Source: Pollenia angustigena (lineage: Eukaryota > Arthropoda > Insecta > Diptera > Polleniidae). Taken from it: a DNA stretch of 64,000 nt. Positions 51,299-62,090 of the stretch are shown here, piece by piece. The notes beneath the pieces are model-generated. The model saw only the letters and a program-made list of their open reading frames with translations. It was not told where the DNA came from and ran no database searches. The translations under genes and the position numbers were made by a program. Positions within the stretch are counted from its first letter, which is position 1. Every line of letters starts with the position of its first letter. The stretch is from the NCBI GenBank assembly GCA_930367215.1, contig OV884056.1, positions 322,864,709-322,928,708 of the forward strand, written 5' to 3'.

Positions 51299-51449
51299 TG
51301 CTGGGTACACACAGTGCAACCTACATGCAATCTGTTTCAATGCAACCTCAAAATATCAAAGCGTTTTGATGTTGATGCAATCTGGAATGAATGAAAATGA
51401 ATTTAATTCACTAGATTGCGTAAACGCGTTGCATAGTGTGTACCCAGAA
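51299..51449. mobile_element. TGCTGGGTACACA MITE, copy 2 (TSD TTA)
   Basis: This 151-bp copy lies only 15 bases from copy 1 and in the same orientation. TTA flanks it (51296-51298, 51450-51452). The right tip has one change (CCCAGAA). Confidence 0.92.
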
Positions 51450-51630
51450 TTAGTTTCGACCAGGGTTGATAAAGTTGGTACAATTGTACTTTTTTTGGTA
51501 CTATCCAAAGCTAAAAAGTACGCTGGTACCCCAGTGACTCATTTGGTACTATTTCCAAATTTTTCAAACCTATGGACATATTTATAATTGATATAAAATG
51601 ACAACTCGTATTTACTGTCCAATGAATATA

Positions 51631-51794
51631 AGCGGAGTTTAGTGTTTGGTGCAAACAGTCTTGCGAAAATGTCGTAGCTTTTTTATGAAATCTAACGGGA
51701 ACTCAATTTTTTGTTGTTGGATTTAACAAAACAGCTATGATATTTTGCATTTGCTCTTTTGCAAGACCATTTCCACCAAACACTGAACTCCGCT
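51631..51794. mobile_element. 164-bp MITE, AGCGGAGTTTAGTGTTTGGT ends
   Basis: AGCGGAGTTTAGTGTTTGGT at 51631 is mirrored by ACCAAACACTGAACTCCGCT ending at 51794. GTCTTGCGAAAA and TTTTGCAAGAC form a second inverted pair. Flanks read ATA and ATT, so the duplication is uncertain. Confidence 0.82.
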
Positions 51795-52894
51795 ATTGTG
51801 AATAGATTTTTGCACTTGCTCATTTAACGATTGCTTATGCCTCATTCTAAATTTAGTATCAGCGGCAGCATATAAGCGTGCATTTTCTGATGATATTTAC
51901 AAGTTTTTAAAGTTAGGAAACCACTTCTGCAAAAGTTATACATAGTAGAAGAGACGACTATTCGTCAACAAGATGATTGTCACGTCAAGAAGTAATCAAC
52001 AGAATTTTGGAACAGTAGGAGCCCACTCCATTATTATTTTACTCCGAATTAGTTTGAAGGAGATTTTACAAGCGCTTAATTAAATTTTATTATATTCGGA
52101 CTTTCTACTCCTTTCCTGTTTCTGCAGTACATATTGAAAATTGTTATCCGAAGATGCTCGTATGCACATATTTTTAGAACGCTTTTTGAGATTTTGTTTG
52201 TCGTGATTAATTCCCAATTTTAATTCTTGATAAGAACACTGAAATTTATTGTTGCTAAGGCCAGATCGTCAGGAAACTTCGTCCAAAGATTTTAGAAAAA
52301 CTAAATATATTAAACCAAATAAAACTGTTAAGCGTATAAGAATTATAAGCAACAGTTCTACTTGTAACAATATCAAAGTTTAAACAAAACCATCAACAAT
52401 AAACAGTGAGTTTTTCTTAAATTGGTAATTGTATACATATAAATTTTACTTATACATAATATAATTTATAATTAAAATAAAGAAAATATATATGTACATA
52501 AATATTTAGTTTCCACCAAATTCTTGAAAAAAAAAAACTACCACTTCTTAAAAATTGCATCCAGGGTTGTGAAATTCTTGACTAAATTTAAAAGGAAACA
52601 GATCAATATTTACACGATTTATTTAATTTAAATATTTACCTTTTGCAGAATATTTTGGGAAATAATTTTTAAGTTGTTATAATTGGATTAATTTTTATTT
52701 TTTATTTATGACGTACATATGTATGTATGTATCAAATTAAAACAAAATTTTTTCTGTCTATGTTGCGTAATTTTCTCAAAAACAATAAAAGGAAGAAAAT
52801 AAAAAATTACTTTGATTATTTTCTTTTAGATGACAATTTGGGGATATTGCTAAACTATTGCCTTAGGAGATATCTTCCACTTGCTTGCAGGGTA
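51795..52894. other. Gene-free stretch with repeat family V fragment
   Basis: The only recognisable part is 52195-52412, a copy of repeat family V. The rest is AT-rich, with an open frame (52727-52957) of no recognisable content. Confidence 0.5.
52195..52412 (+). repeat. Repeat family V, copy 3 (LTR-like)
   Basis: AACAGTTCTACTTGTAACAA, ACCAAATAAAACTGTTAAGC and CATCAACAATAAACAGTGAG match 31620-31730 closely. Compared with copy 2 the CGCATTTCACTGG block is deleted. Confidence 0.5.
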
Positions 52895-52947
52895 TCTATA
52901 TACATATATAAAAGTGAATGCATGTATATTTATTTGTATTTATATAT

Positions 52948-53687
52948 CGTCACCTAAAATGCAAAAGGCCGTAACTACACTTTATGTTTTTTTACAGGAG
53001 AAGGAATAAACGTTATAAATTAAAGACTACTTAAAACTTAATATCCAAATTTTAGATTCAAGCTTAGAAAACAAAGACGGATTTGTTTCTAAAAAAGATA
53101 TTAATGGAAAAAAGTACTTTTTAAGAAATGTTAGTTACGGCCTTTTATATTCTATTTTTCTGAAACCAAAAAGCCGTAACTACAAGAATAAAATTGTGCA
53201 TAAAATAAAACAAATGGTTAAGATAAGAAAATAGTGCTTTAAGGACGTAACTAAAAAAGTTTTTAGGCAAGTGATGTCTTTTTGTATCTATTTATTGTAA
53301 GTATTTTAAAACAAAACACAAAATTCCTCATAACTATTAAAAAAATTTATTTAATTTATAACTTTAATTCGAGAAAATAAAATTAAATTAAAGTGGTTAA
53401 GAAAAATAATAACGCAATAACACACATTGAAAGAGAATCAAAGGCAACTTTGTTTTGATTTTTTTTCTTGTTTTTTTTTTTTGGAAAACTGTAGTTACGG
53501 CTTTTTGGTTTATGAAATTGTTAACGTTGCAGTTACGGCCTTTTGTTTTTCGGAAATAAAGTCGTTATTTTTGGACGTGTACATGTAAGATTTTCTGTGT
53601 AGATGTGTTTCGGTTAAGTACGTCATAATCAATCAAAAAGTCAAATTTGAATTTTTGAGTAGTTACGGCCTTTTGCATTTTAGGTGA

Positions 53688-53689
<2 letters not shown>
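52948..53689. mobile_element. 742-bp TIR element with repeated TAGTTACGGCCTTTT motif (inserted at TA)
   Basis: CGTCACCTAAAATGCAAAAG at 52948 is mirrored perfectly by CTTTTGCATTTTAGGTGACG ending at 53689. The match runs on through GGCCGTAACTAC. The motif GTTACGGCCTTTT or its complement recurs inside (53139, 53170, 53491, 53530), probably as transposase-binding repeats. It sits in a (TA)n stretch, so a TA duplication is likely but cannot be counted. Confidence 0.88.

Positions 53690-53735
<46 letters not shown>
53690..53735. repeat. (TA)n microsatellite
   Basis: An uninterrupted run of about 22 TA units, directly at the right edge of the TAGTTACGG element. Confidence 0.97.
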
Positions 53736-53739
<4 letters not shown>

Positions 53740-53809
53740 GCCTTATAGAACCGATGGCCTTGAAATTTCACAGCATGTAATTGTGACCCTGGAAGAGACA
53801 TTAGGCTAT

Positions 53810-53936
53810 CAGCCCAATTATGAATAACAAATCCCCGGGAGTTTTTTCCCTTTTCCCATTTTTACAATTGAATTAACATATGAAAAATGGGAAAAGGGAG
53901 AAAACTCCCGGGGAATTTTTATTCATAATTGGGCTG
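53810..53936. mobile_element. 127-bp MITE, CAGCCCAATTATGAATAA ends (TSD TAT)
   Basis: CAGCCCAATTATGAATAACA at 53810 is mirrored by ATTCATAATTGGGCTG ending at 53936. The CCCCGGGAG block is mirrored too. TAT flanks it (53807-53809, 53937-53939). It is a hairpin over almost its full length. Confidence 0.92.
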
Positions 53937-54818
53937 TATATAAAATTTTGACTGGCCGATGCTACGCTCATAAAACCCAAAATTTTAAATCGTGTTGTTG
54001 ACATGAACAGAAATACGTTTAATTAAAAAAGTAGGCGTGGACCCACCCCTTTATAGAAAAAGTAAAATACGTTATATCTAATAAACTACTGAACCGATCG
54101 TCATCAAATTTTCACAGAAGGCTATTGTTCTGAATTAATGTGTCGTAGGGTTCAAAAAGGTGTGATTGGACAAAGGGCGGTGCCATATTTTTTCGTGGAT
54201 GCCAATATTAAATATCGCATATTTTAAGAGCCGCTGCAAGCATTTTGTTGAACTTTTGGTAGTTGGATCTTTTGAGACCCAAAATTGAAATAAAATAGCA
54301 GCGGGGGAAGTGGTACCCCCCATAGGACGCCAATGTTTAATATCGCATATCTTAAGAACTGTTATAGTGATAAGAATCAAACTTTGTAGAAGTCATTCTA
54401 ATGATATACTACACTTTTGAAAATAAAAATAAAGCGGGTAGGCGGAGGGGGAGCAATACCTCCCATAAGATGCAAATATTAATTATAGCGTTACTGAAAA
54501 ACTATGATAGTTAGAGTTTTCAAACGTGGTAAAATCCACTATTATGGTAAATTTTAAAAGAAAAATGGGCGGGGTTGACGGAGGGAGAGCAATACCCCCC
54601 ATAAAACGAAACTACTGAATGCCACGGAAATCTCTTACTACGAAGCAGCTAATAATTTATTAATTAAATTTTTGTTTATATATATTGTAAACAGAGTATG
54701 AAAACAAACAAAACATTTCGCAAACGTTTCAAAACGTACAAAACTATTCAAAAATGTTAAATTGTATTGTACATGAGCAAAACCAAAACAAAAACTTTTC
54801 AGGTGTCAAAGAGAGAAA

Positions 54819-55083
54819 GTGCTGGTTCACACAGGTCAAGTTTGACTCTTCAAGTCTCGAGCTTTTAGGAGAGAGGGGTAAAGAGAATGGAAAGGGGTAC
54901 ATACTTGACCGTACCAGTCAGTTTTGTATTTTGCTTTTCTTTTTTCATCCGTAATATAATAAAAAGCTACAAAGTTGAAGGAAAAGAAAACAAAAATTAA
55001 TTTTGTGCATGAACGTGAACGCAAGTTCAAAAGAAAATTTAAATAAAACTGTTCAAGTAAACTTGACCTGTGTGAACCAGCAC
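54819..55083. mobile_element. 265-bp MITE, GTGCTGGTTCACACAGG family, copy 2 (TSD AAA?)
   Basis: It has the same length and nearly the same sequence as 41497-41761. AAA stands on both sides (54816-54818, 55084-55086). Such low divergence between copies implies recent activity. Confidence 0.92.
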
Positions 55084-55129
55084 AAAACGAAACAATTGGC
55101 TTTCCCCCAGGGGTGCCAGATAATTTTGA

Positions 55130-55740
55130 TAAAAAATCGCCATATTTAAAAAAAAATCGGCAAATTAAAATACCTATTTTAAAAACAATAAAACCTATTC
55201 TAAAGGGTCCCATAGACACATACTGCCTATGCTCATGCAATAAACATGTGTTTGTAAATTTGAAATTTTTATTTATGTATGCGTCACACCGACAATGCAG
55301 TATGAAAAATCAAAATAGGTTTGATTTTGAAATGAACTCATACTGCTGACAGTTGTAAAAATGAACAATAAAATAAATAAATAAATTTTTTGTTATAATT
55401 TTCTTTTCAATTTAAATTAAAACAAATTTAAAATAATTTTTGAGAAATAAAAGTGGGAAGAAAATAGGGTTTTTCTTGAATTTCACGTAATAAAATTTAT
55501 TTTAAAATGATGATTGATAAGTGTGTAGTAAAATATCAATCACACACGTATACGAAGGGTTCATCGGCAGTAGCTGTCAGCAGTATGTGTCTATGGGCCC
55601 CTTTACTTACAAATAAGAACAATTCCGAATTATCTAATGTTTATAACTTATGAAATTTCATAAGAATCAATCAAAATAAACGTTTTACAAAGAAATTATA
55701 GTTAAATAAAAAGTTTTTTTTTAACTTTCTTATAACAATA
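55130..55740 (+). repeat. Dispersed repeat family U, copy 2, interrupted
   Basis: The outer parts (55140-55200 and 55604-55740) match 31166-31365. The middle is a 401-bp MITE. Confidence 0.75.
55203..55603. mobile_element. ~400-bp MITE, AAGGGTCCCATAGACACATA ends
   Basis: AAGGGTCCCATAGACACATA at 55203 is mirrored by TATGTGTCTATGGGCCCCTT ending at 55603; ACTGC extends the match. The empty site in family U copy 1 (TTACTTAC at 31229) shows it is an insertion. Flanks read TA on both sides, or TAA and TTA if one base has changed. Confidence 0.87.
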
Positions 55741-56049
55741 AAAATTTAAATAGTTAAAAAAAACTTATATAAATTGTATAAAACAAAAAAAAGTGAAAAA
55801 ATATAAACAAAAGAAATTAAAAATGCGCAAGGAATAAGTGGAGCCACAATTAATTTGCAATTGAGGAGTTTCTTAAGAATTGTGTATATTTTATTAACAA
55901 AAAAATTTATTTTTTTGTATTTTCAACAAATATTTTTGACATTCACTCTAACTTTTACAAAAGCAAAATACATAGTATTTTTCAATAAAAAGGGATAGCT
56001 AGCATAACTCTATCTATGATGCGGTCACCTTTATAAATTCGCCTTGTGA
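55735..56049. mobile_element. hAT-like MITE (CAAGGCGAATT family), left-truncated copy
   Basis: It matches 27065-27377 throughout, with AAAAGGGATAGCTAGCATAA and the right tip GTCACCTTTATAAATTCGCC followed by TTG. The left ~115 bp are absent. It starts exactly where repeat family U ends. Confidence 0.8.
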
Positions 56050-56095
56050 AGTACTTTTTATTTAATTTGATTTTTTTATTTTTAATTACTATGTA

Positions 56096-56455
56096 ACCCT
56101 GCGGCCACACGTTCAAGTTGTTCTTGATAGCACAAAGTATACAGAGGCGTCACGAGACAGAAAATATTGTGTTTTTTTCTGTCTTTTTCTTCGAAGTCTG
56201 CCATTTTTGCGTTTTTTGTTTTGATTATGCAATTTGTGTAGATAGTTGCGGCCTGTTTTTACGCATTGTCACTTCACAAACAAAAAACGTTTTCTTTCTC
56301 TTTCTTCGAAAGCTGCCCTCGCAAATTATTTAGGCATTTTTCATACGTCACTTTTTTCATCTCTGTATACTTTGTGCTTGATAGTCTTTTACATATACTG
56401 CTTGTCAAAATGAACATAAATTTAAAGCTGTGACGTAGGCTGCACTCAATTTGTA
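56096..56455. mobile_element. CCCTGCGGCCACACG MITE (family E), partial, interrupted
   Basis: CCCTGCGGCCACACGTTCAA then GTTGTTCTTGATAG matches the left end of 62091. After a nested 246-bp hAT-like MITE it continues CTTTTACATATACTGCTTGT and AAAGCTGTGACGTAGG. The right arm is missing. Confidence 0.8.
56131..56376. mobile_element. 246-bp hAT-like MITE, CACAAAGTATACAGAG ends (TSD CTTGATAG)
   Basis: CACAAAGTATACAGAGGCGT at 56131 is mirrored by CTCTGTATACTTTGTG ending at 56376. The 8-bp CTTGATAG occurs at 56123-56130 and 56377-56384. Family E copies at 62091 show the site with a single CTTGATAG. An open frame inside (56118-56333) is incidental. Confidence 0.94.
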
Positions 56456-56547
56456 AGCAGGGTTGTGAACTATTTCTAATCAAAAAGCGCCTTGTCCCCA
56501 ATCAAAAAGCGCTTAGAAGCGCTAAATAAAATTTAAATAAAAAACTT

Positions 56548-59500
56548 AAAAAAAAAAAACAGAAGTAAAGGAAAAAACATGTAAAATCAATTGAAATGGA
56601 TAATCATTCAGGAAAGCAAATTTCGATCTAAGTAAGACGGCAAATCCATCTGAGGAGATCGAGTGGTTGCGATCGAAACATGTCATGGTAACCTGCCGGC
56701 CAGGGTTCGAGCCCGAGCCACGTCAAGAATGAAAGATTATCAATAACAATTTTAATTGATTTTCATGTTGTAAAATTCCTTTCTTCATAAAAATAATTTA
56801 ATAAAAATTAAATTTCATGAACTTAAGCCTAATTAAAAATATTAAAAATTTGGATTAAAAACCATAAATAGTTCAACAAAATAACCACAATACTAATTAT
56901 TGTTAAAGCTAAGGCACGAGCTCTATGTGTACATTTGTCCTTCAAGTTGAGCTGAAAAAGGTCAACAGAAAAGAGAAAGACAAAGTGAAAAAAAAAACAA
57001 AAAAAATGTACTTGGACTTCAAGAAAAATTCTTGACGAAAGTACGAAAAAACAGAAGTTAAGGAAAAAACATGTAAAATCAATTGAAATGGATAATCATT
57101 CAGAAAAGCAAATTTCGATCTACCAAATGTTAAAATACAATTTGGTTTAAGGATTGATGTTTGACTAGTGACGTCAGAAGTCGTCGATGGCTGCGAGTGT
57201 AATGCTGGGTACACATAATGCAACCTACATGCAATCTGTTTCAATGCAACCTCAAAATATCAAAGCGTTTTGATGTTGATGCAATCAAGAATGAATGAAA
57301 ATGAATTTAATTCACTAGATTGCGTAAACGCGTTGCATAGTGTGTACCCAGCATAAGACGGCGAATCCATCTGAGGAGATCGAGTGGTTGCAATCGAAAC
57401 ATGTCATGGTAACCTGCCGGCCAGGGTTCGAGCCCGAGCTACGTCAAGAATGAAAGATTATCAATAACAATTTTAATTGATTTTCATGTTGTAAAATTCC
57501 TTTCTTCATAAAAATAATTTAATAAAAATTAAATTTCATGAACTTAAGCCTAATTAAAAATATTAAAAATTTGGATTAAAAACCATAAATAGTTCAACAA
57601 AATAACCACAATACTAATTATTGTTAAAACTAAGGCACGAGCTTTATGTGTACATTTGTCCTTCAAGTTGTGCTGAAAAAGGTCAACAGAAAAGAGAAAG
57701 ACAAAGTGAAAAAAAAACAAAAAAAAAAATGTACTTGGACTTCAAGAAAAATTCTTGACGAAAGTACGAAAAAACAGAAGTAAAGGAAAAAACATGTAAA
57801 ATCAATTGAAATGGATAATCATTCAGGAAAGCAAATTTCGATCTACCAAATGTTAAAATACAATTTGGTTTAAGGATTGATGTTTGACTAGTGACGTCAG
57901 CAGTCGTCGATGGCTGCGAGTGTAAGACGGCAAATCCATCTGAGGAGATCGAGTGGTTGCGATCGAAACATGTCATGGTAACCTGCCGGCCAGGGTTCGA
58001 GCCCGAGCCACGTCAAGAATGAAAGATTATCAATAACAATTTTAATTGATTTTCATGTTGTAAAATTCCTTTCTTCATAAAAATAATTTAATAAAAATTA
58101 AATTTCATGAACTTAAGCCTAATTAAAAATATTAAAAATTTGGATTAAAAACCACAAATAGTTCAACAAAATAACCACAATACTAATTATTGTTAAAGCT
58201 AAGGCACGAGCTCTATGTGTACATTTGTCCTTCAAGTTGTGCTGAAAAAGGTCAAAAGAAATGAGAAAGACAAAGTGAAAAAAAAAACAAACAAAAATGT
58301 ACTTGGACTTCAAGAAAAATTCTTGACGAAAGTACGAAAAAACAGAAGTAAAGGAAAAAACATGTAAAATCAATTGAAATGGATAATCATTCAGGAAAGC
58401 AAATTTCGATCTACCAAATGTTAAAATACAATTTGGTTTAAGGATTGATGTTTGACTAGTGACGTCAGCAGTCGTCGATGGCTGCGAGTGTAAGACGGCA
58501 AATCCATCTGAGGAGATCGAGTGGTTGCGATCGAAACATGTCATGGTAACCTGCCGGCCAGGGTTCGAGCCCGAGCCACGTCAAGAATGAAAGATTATCA
58601 ATAACAATTTTAATTGATTTTCATGTTGTAAAATTCCTTTCTTCATAAAAATAATTTAATAAAAATTAAATTTCATGAACTTAAGCCTAATTAAAAATAT
58701 TAAAAATTTGGATTAAAAACCATAAATAGTTCAACAAAATAACCACAATACTAATTATTGTTAAAGCTAAGGCACGAGCTCTATGTGTACATTTGTCCTT
58801 CAAGTTGTGCTGAAAAAGGTCAACAGAAAAGAGACAGACAAAGTGAAAAAAAAAAACAAACAAAAATGTACTTGGACTTCAAGAAAAATTCTTGACGAAA
58901 TTACGAAAAAACAGAAGTAAAGGAAAAAACATATAAAATCAATTGAAATGGATAATCATTCAGGAAAGCAAATTTCGATCTACCAAATGTTAAAATACAA
59001 TTTGGTTTAAGGATTGATGTTTGACTAGTGACGTCAGCAGTCGTCGATGGCTGCGAGTGTAAGACGGCAAATCCATCTGAGGAGATCGAGTGGTTGCGAT
59101 CGAAACATGTCATGGTAACCTGCCGGCCAGGGTTCGAGCCCGAGCCACGCCAAGAATGAAAGATTATCAATAACAATTTTAATTGATTTTCATGTTGTAA
59201 AATTCCTTTCTTCATAAAAATAATTTAATAAAAATTAAATTTCATGAACTTAAGCCTAATTAAAAATATTAAAAATTTGGATTAAAAACCATAAATAGTT
59301 CAACAAAATAACCACAATACTAATTATTGTTAAAGCTAAGGCACGAGCTCTATGTGTACATTTGTCCTTCAAGTTGTGCTGAAAAAGGTCAACAGAAAAG
59401 AGAAAGACAAAGTGAAAAAAAAACAAAAAAAATGTACTTGGACTTCAAGAAAAATTCTTGACGAAAGTACGAAAAAACAGAAGTAAAGGAAAAAACATGT

Positions 59501-59937
59501 AAAATCAATTGAAATGGATAATCATTCAGGAAAGCAAATTTCGATCTACCAAATGTTAAAATACAATTTGGTTTAAGGATTGATGTTTGACTAGTGACGT
59601 CAGCAGTCGTCGATGGCTGCGAGTGTAAGACGGCAAATCCATCTGAGGAGATCGAGTGGTTGCGATCGAAACATGTCATGGTAACCTGCCGGCCAGGGTT
59701 CGAGCCCGAGCCACGTCAAGAATGAAAGATTATCAATAACAATTTTAATTGATTTTCATGTTGTAAAATTCCTTTCTTCATAAAAATAATTTAATAAAAA
59801 TTAAATTTCATGAACTTAAGCCTAATTAAAAATATTAAAAATTTGGATTAAAAACCATAATTCCCTTCTTCACAAAAATAATTTAATAAAAATTAAATTT
59901 CATGAACTTAAGCCTAATTAAAAATATTAAAAAACTT
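56548..59937 (+). repeat. 568-bp satellite array with a tRNA-like head in each unit
   Basis: AAGACGG(C)(A/G)AATCCATCTGAG starts at 56634, 57355, 57924, 58492, 59061 and 59627. Spacings are 721 (with a MITE), 569, 568, 569 and 566. The first unit is cut on its left and lacks ~86 bp; the last decays into a partial repeat to 59937. Each unit contains AGGGTTCGAGCCC, a pol III box-B match, preceded by ATCGAGTGGTTGC. This resembles a degenerate Ser/Leu-type tRNA head. Each complete unit also has TGACGTCA, a perfect CRE-type palindrome. Units look at least 97% alike. A ~96-codon open frame on the minus strand is shared by the units but is probably passive. Confidence 0.93.
57203..57353. mobile_element. 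TGCTGGGTACACA MITE, copy 3, inside the satellite (TSD TAA)
   Basis: TGCTGGGTACACATAATGCA at 57203 is mirrored by TGCATAGTGTGTACCCAGCA ending at 57353. TAA flanks it (57200-57202, 57354-57356). Four other satellite units show the empty site GTGTAAGACGG. So the target duplication is certain and the MITE is younger than the array. Confidence 0.96.
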
Positions 59938-60222
59938 AATGAAATGTTAAAGAACCAAGTTTTATTAATTACACTGGCCGTCAATAAATCGTTTTAAATA
60001 AAAATATGTGAAAAACAAAGATACTACTGCGCTAAATTCAAATCCGTTTTCAGTTTTTTCTATCATGTCTTGTTTTTTTATAGGCTAGACTTATATTTTA
60101 ACCGAAATAAGGCATTTATGCTACATTAATTTTATCACAACTTGAGAACGATATTGATCTTTTACAAATAATTATTTTCTAAATTTTTCAATGCCAATTA
60201 GTATTTTTATCATTTATTAGTA
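59938..60222. other. AT-rich stretch without a gene
   Basis: Nothing recognisable between the satellite and the next TIR element. Confidence 0.5.
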
Positions 60223-60903
60223 CCCATGTTCTGTAACTTTAATGAGAACTTCTTGCATCGAAAAGATGTGAAACAAAATATTCCATTGTTTCTCAAAAAA
60301 TGAGAAAAATGTGTGTCTGTAACTCATGTCGAAAACTATCAAAAGAGATTACGTCGTTACGTTATAAATGTCATAATATTGCACTCGAAGCCGATGTGAC
60401 ATTGCAGACGTTCAGAACGCCAGTAACACATATCGTTGACGGTGACCAAAATTTACTTAAATTGAACATTTTTCAACGACCGCGGCGAAAACACAACCGT
60501 CGGCTATGCCAAATTCTGTAAAGAGCGACTTTAATGTTTGTTGTTTTATTAAAATGTTGAAAGCAAAATAATAAAACAATGAAAAATGTGCCAAGAATAA
60601 AATATTATTATTCTTTGCATTTTTAATTGTTTTTTAGTGTTAAAATTTTTTCTCGCCCCATTTTTATTCGTGAGTTTATTTGACAGTTCAAAACGGGAAC
60701 TTTGCTCACCAAAATTTTACAGACACACTTTTTCTGTAAATTGGCTTGTTATTTCCTTACGTGACAGCTTGTACTCGCCAAAAAAAAGTTACAGACACAG
60801 TTAAATGAGAAAAACAGCTGTTTGTTTCAATTTATGGCATTTTTGTTTCATTTCACACATTTCAATCGAAAATTTTCTCGCCGCGAGAGTTACAGAACAT
60901 GGG
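60223..60903. mobile_element. ~680-bp TIR element, CCCATGTTCTGTAACT ends
   Basis: CCCATGTTCTGTAACTTT at 60223 is mirrored by GAGTTACAGAACATGGG ending at 60903. GTTACAGACAC-like words recur inside (60310 inverted, 60714, 60788). An open frame (60300-60521) has no recognisable domain. No clean target duplication was found. Confidence 0.78.
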
Positions 60904-61940
60904 CACAGGTATATTGTGAATAACATAAGACAAGAAATCAGTAAACAAAATGTTAACTAGACGTGATTGAATAAACTATTTGGATTCAGCACGCTAAAGT
61001 GAATTAAAATCACATAATCAAGTTCTCTAAATCGACTTTTTTTTTTTGTTTTTTGCCGAGCAGTGTTAATAAAACATTAATATTTTTAAAAAGCCTTTTC
61101 TGATATTTCAGGAAAATAAAAGAAATATGATTTCAAATATACACTGAAAGAACTATTTGCTAAATCACCAGAAAATATGTCTTGAACGGCGAAAATTTTG
61201 CACTCTTCTCTTCCAAACCAAAATTTCTTATTGTATATAAACCTGTGTTTGCCTGGCTTAAGCAAAAAGTTATGACTCAAAGCGAACTAAAAATTTACTA
61301 AAACACAGCTAAAAAAATTTATTTTAATTCTATAGTTGCTTAAATCCGGTTTTTTTTTACAAAATCAGAAGAAAGGCCTAAATTTTTTCCATAAAAACGT
61401 ATAGCACTAATTAGTTTAAAAAAAAAACTTAATATAAAATAAGAACCTTTTGATTGATTTGTTAACATGTCGAGCCAAATAAAAACTAGTTGAATCAAAC
61501 CAAGTTTTCGCCAGCATTTTCTGAAAAATTTAAAGAAATCGCTAGCATTTGTTTCTTGATTCTATTTTAAAATCAGACTAATATTAAATAAATGCTTCTT
61601 GAAATTTTTGATCTTATACCAAAAACGTGAATTTTTTAATCATGAGAAAATGTTTCTTTATTTAAGAAACTTTTACTTAATACGAACAAAACAAGTTAAA
61701 ATCGGTTATTTATTTATGGATTTTCTTGTTTTAAGAAACGAAAGGGATTTCTTTAGAAAATAAACTTCATCCCTTGTTTGGACTGCTTTTCAGAGTAAAG
61801 TATTTACAAAACGGAAACAAATTTTGTTTTAATGTGTCTTGATTTTAATGTATGCAAATAAAAGTACAAAAATGTTGGGAATCATTAAAAGCGCTAATTT
61901 AGCGCTCTTTTTAAAAAAAGCGCTAAATCTAAATTGGCAA
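60904..61940. other. AT-rich stretch without a gene
   Basis: No gene or element end found. At 61888-61930 AGCGCT palindromes (AAAGCGCTAATTTAGCGCTC) resemble those at 56490-56525, pointing to another small repeat family. Confidence 0.5.
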
Positions 61941-62090
61941 CTCTGTTTGTAAGCAATTTACTTCCAAGATGTCAACAACAACAGAAACAAACTTGTACTC
62001 AGCTGTTAAATTGAAAGTAAATTGCCAAACAAATGGAAAGGTAAAATTGAAAGCCACCTCGTGGTCAATTTAAAAACTGTGAGTGTGTTA

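Larger units (their letters stand above)
52895..54652 (+). mobile_element. Non-autonomous Helitron-like element with two nested insertions
   Basis: It begins TCTATATACATATATAAAAG after an A and ends CGAAGCAGCTAA before a T. This is the A|TC...CTRR|T rule of Helitrons. The body has repeating blocks of the kind AAATATCGCATAT(T/C)TTAAGA and GGGGGAGCAATACC(C/T)CCCATA. Removing the nested TIR element (52948-53689, plus the TA run) and the CAGCCC MITE (53810-53936) joins TATATA to GTGCCTTATAGAACCGATGG and restores continuity at TAT. No Rep/helicase gene. Confidence 0.7.

Noticed and set aside
53565..53801. Minus-strand frame with a YIYIYI run
   Set aside because: It reads through the (TA)n microsatellite.
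57683..59679. Repeated ~96-residue minus-strand protein as a gene family
   Set aside because: The frames lie within a tandem satellite, have no upstream signals, and their C-termini change with A-run length; the repetition reflects the array, not selection.
60300..60521. Basic Cys-containing open frame as a transposase
   Set aside because: No zinc-finger spacing or transposase motif can be made out; it lies in a short TIR element among repeated GTTACAGA words.
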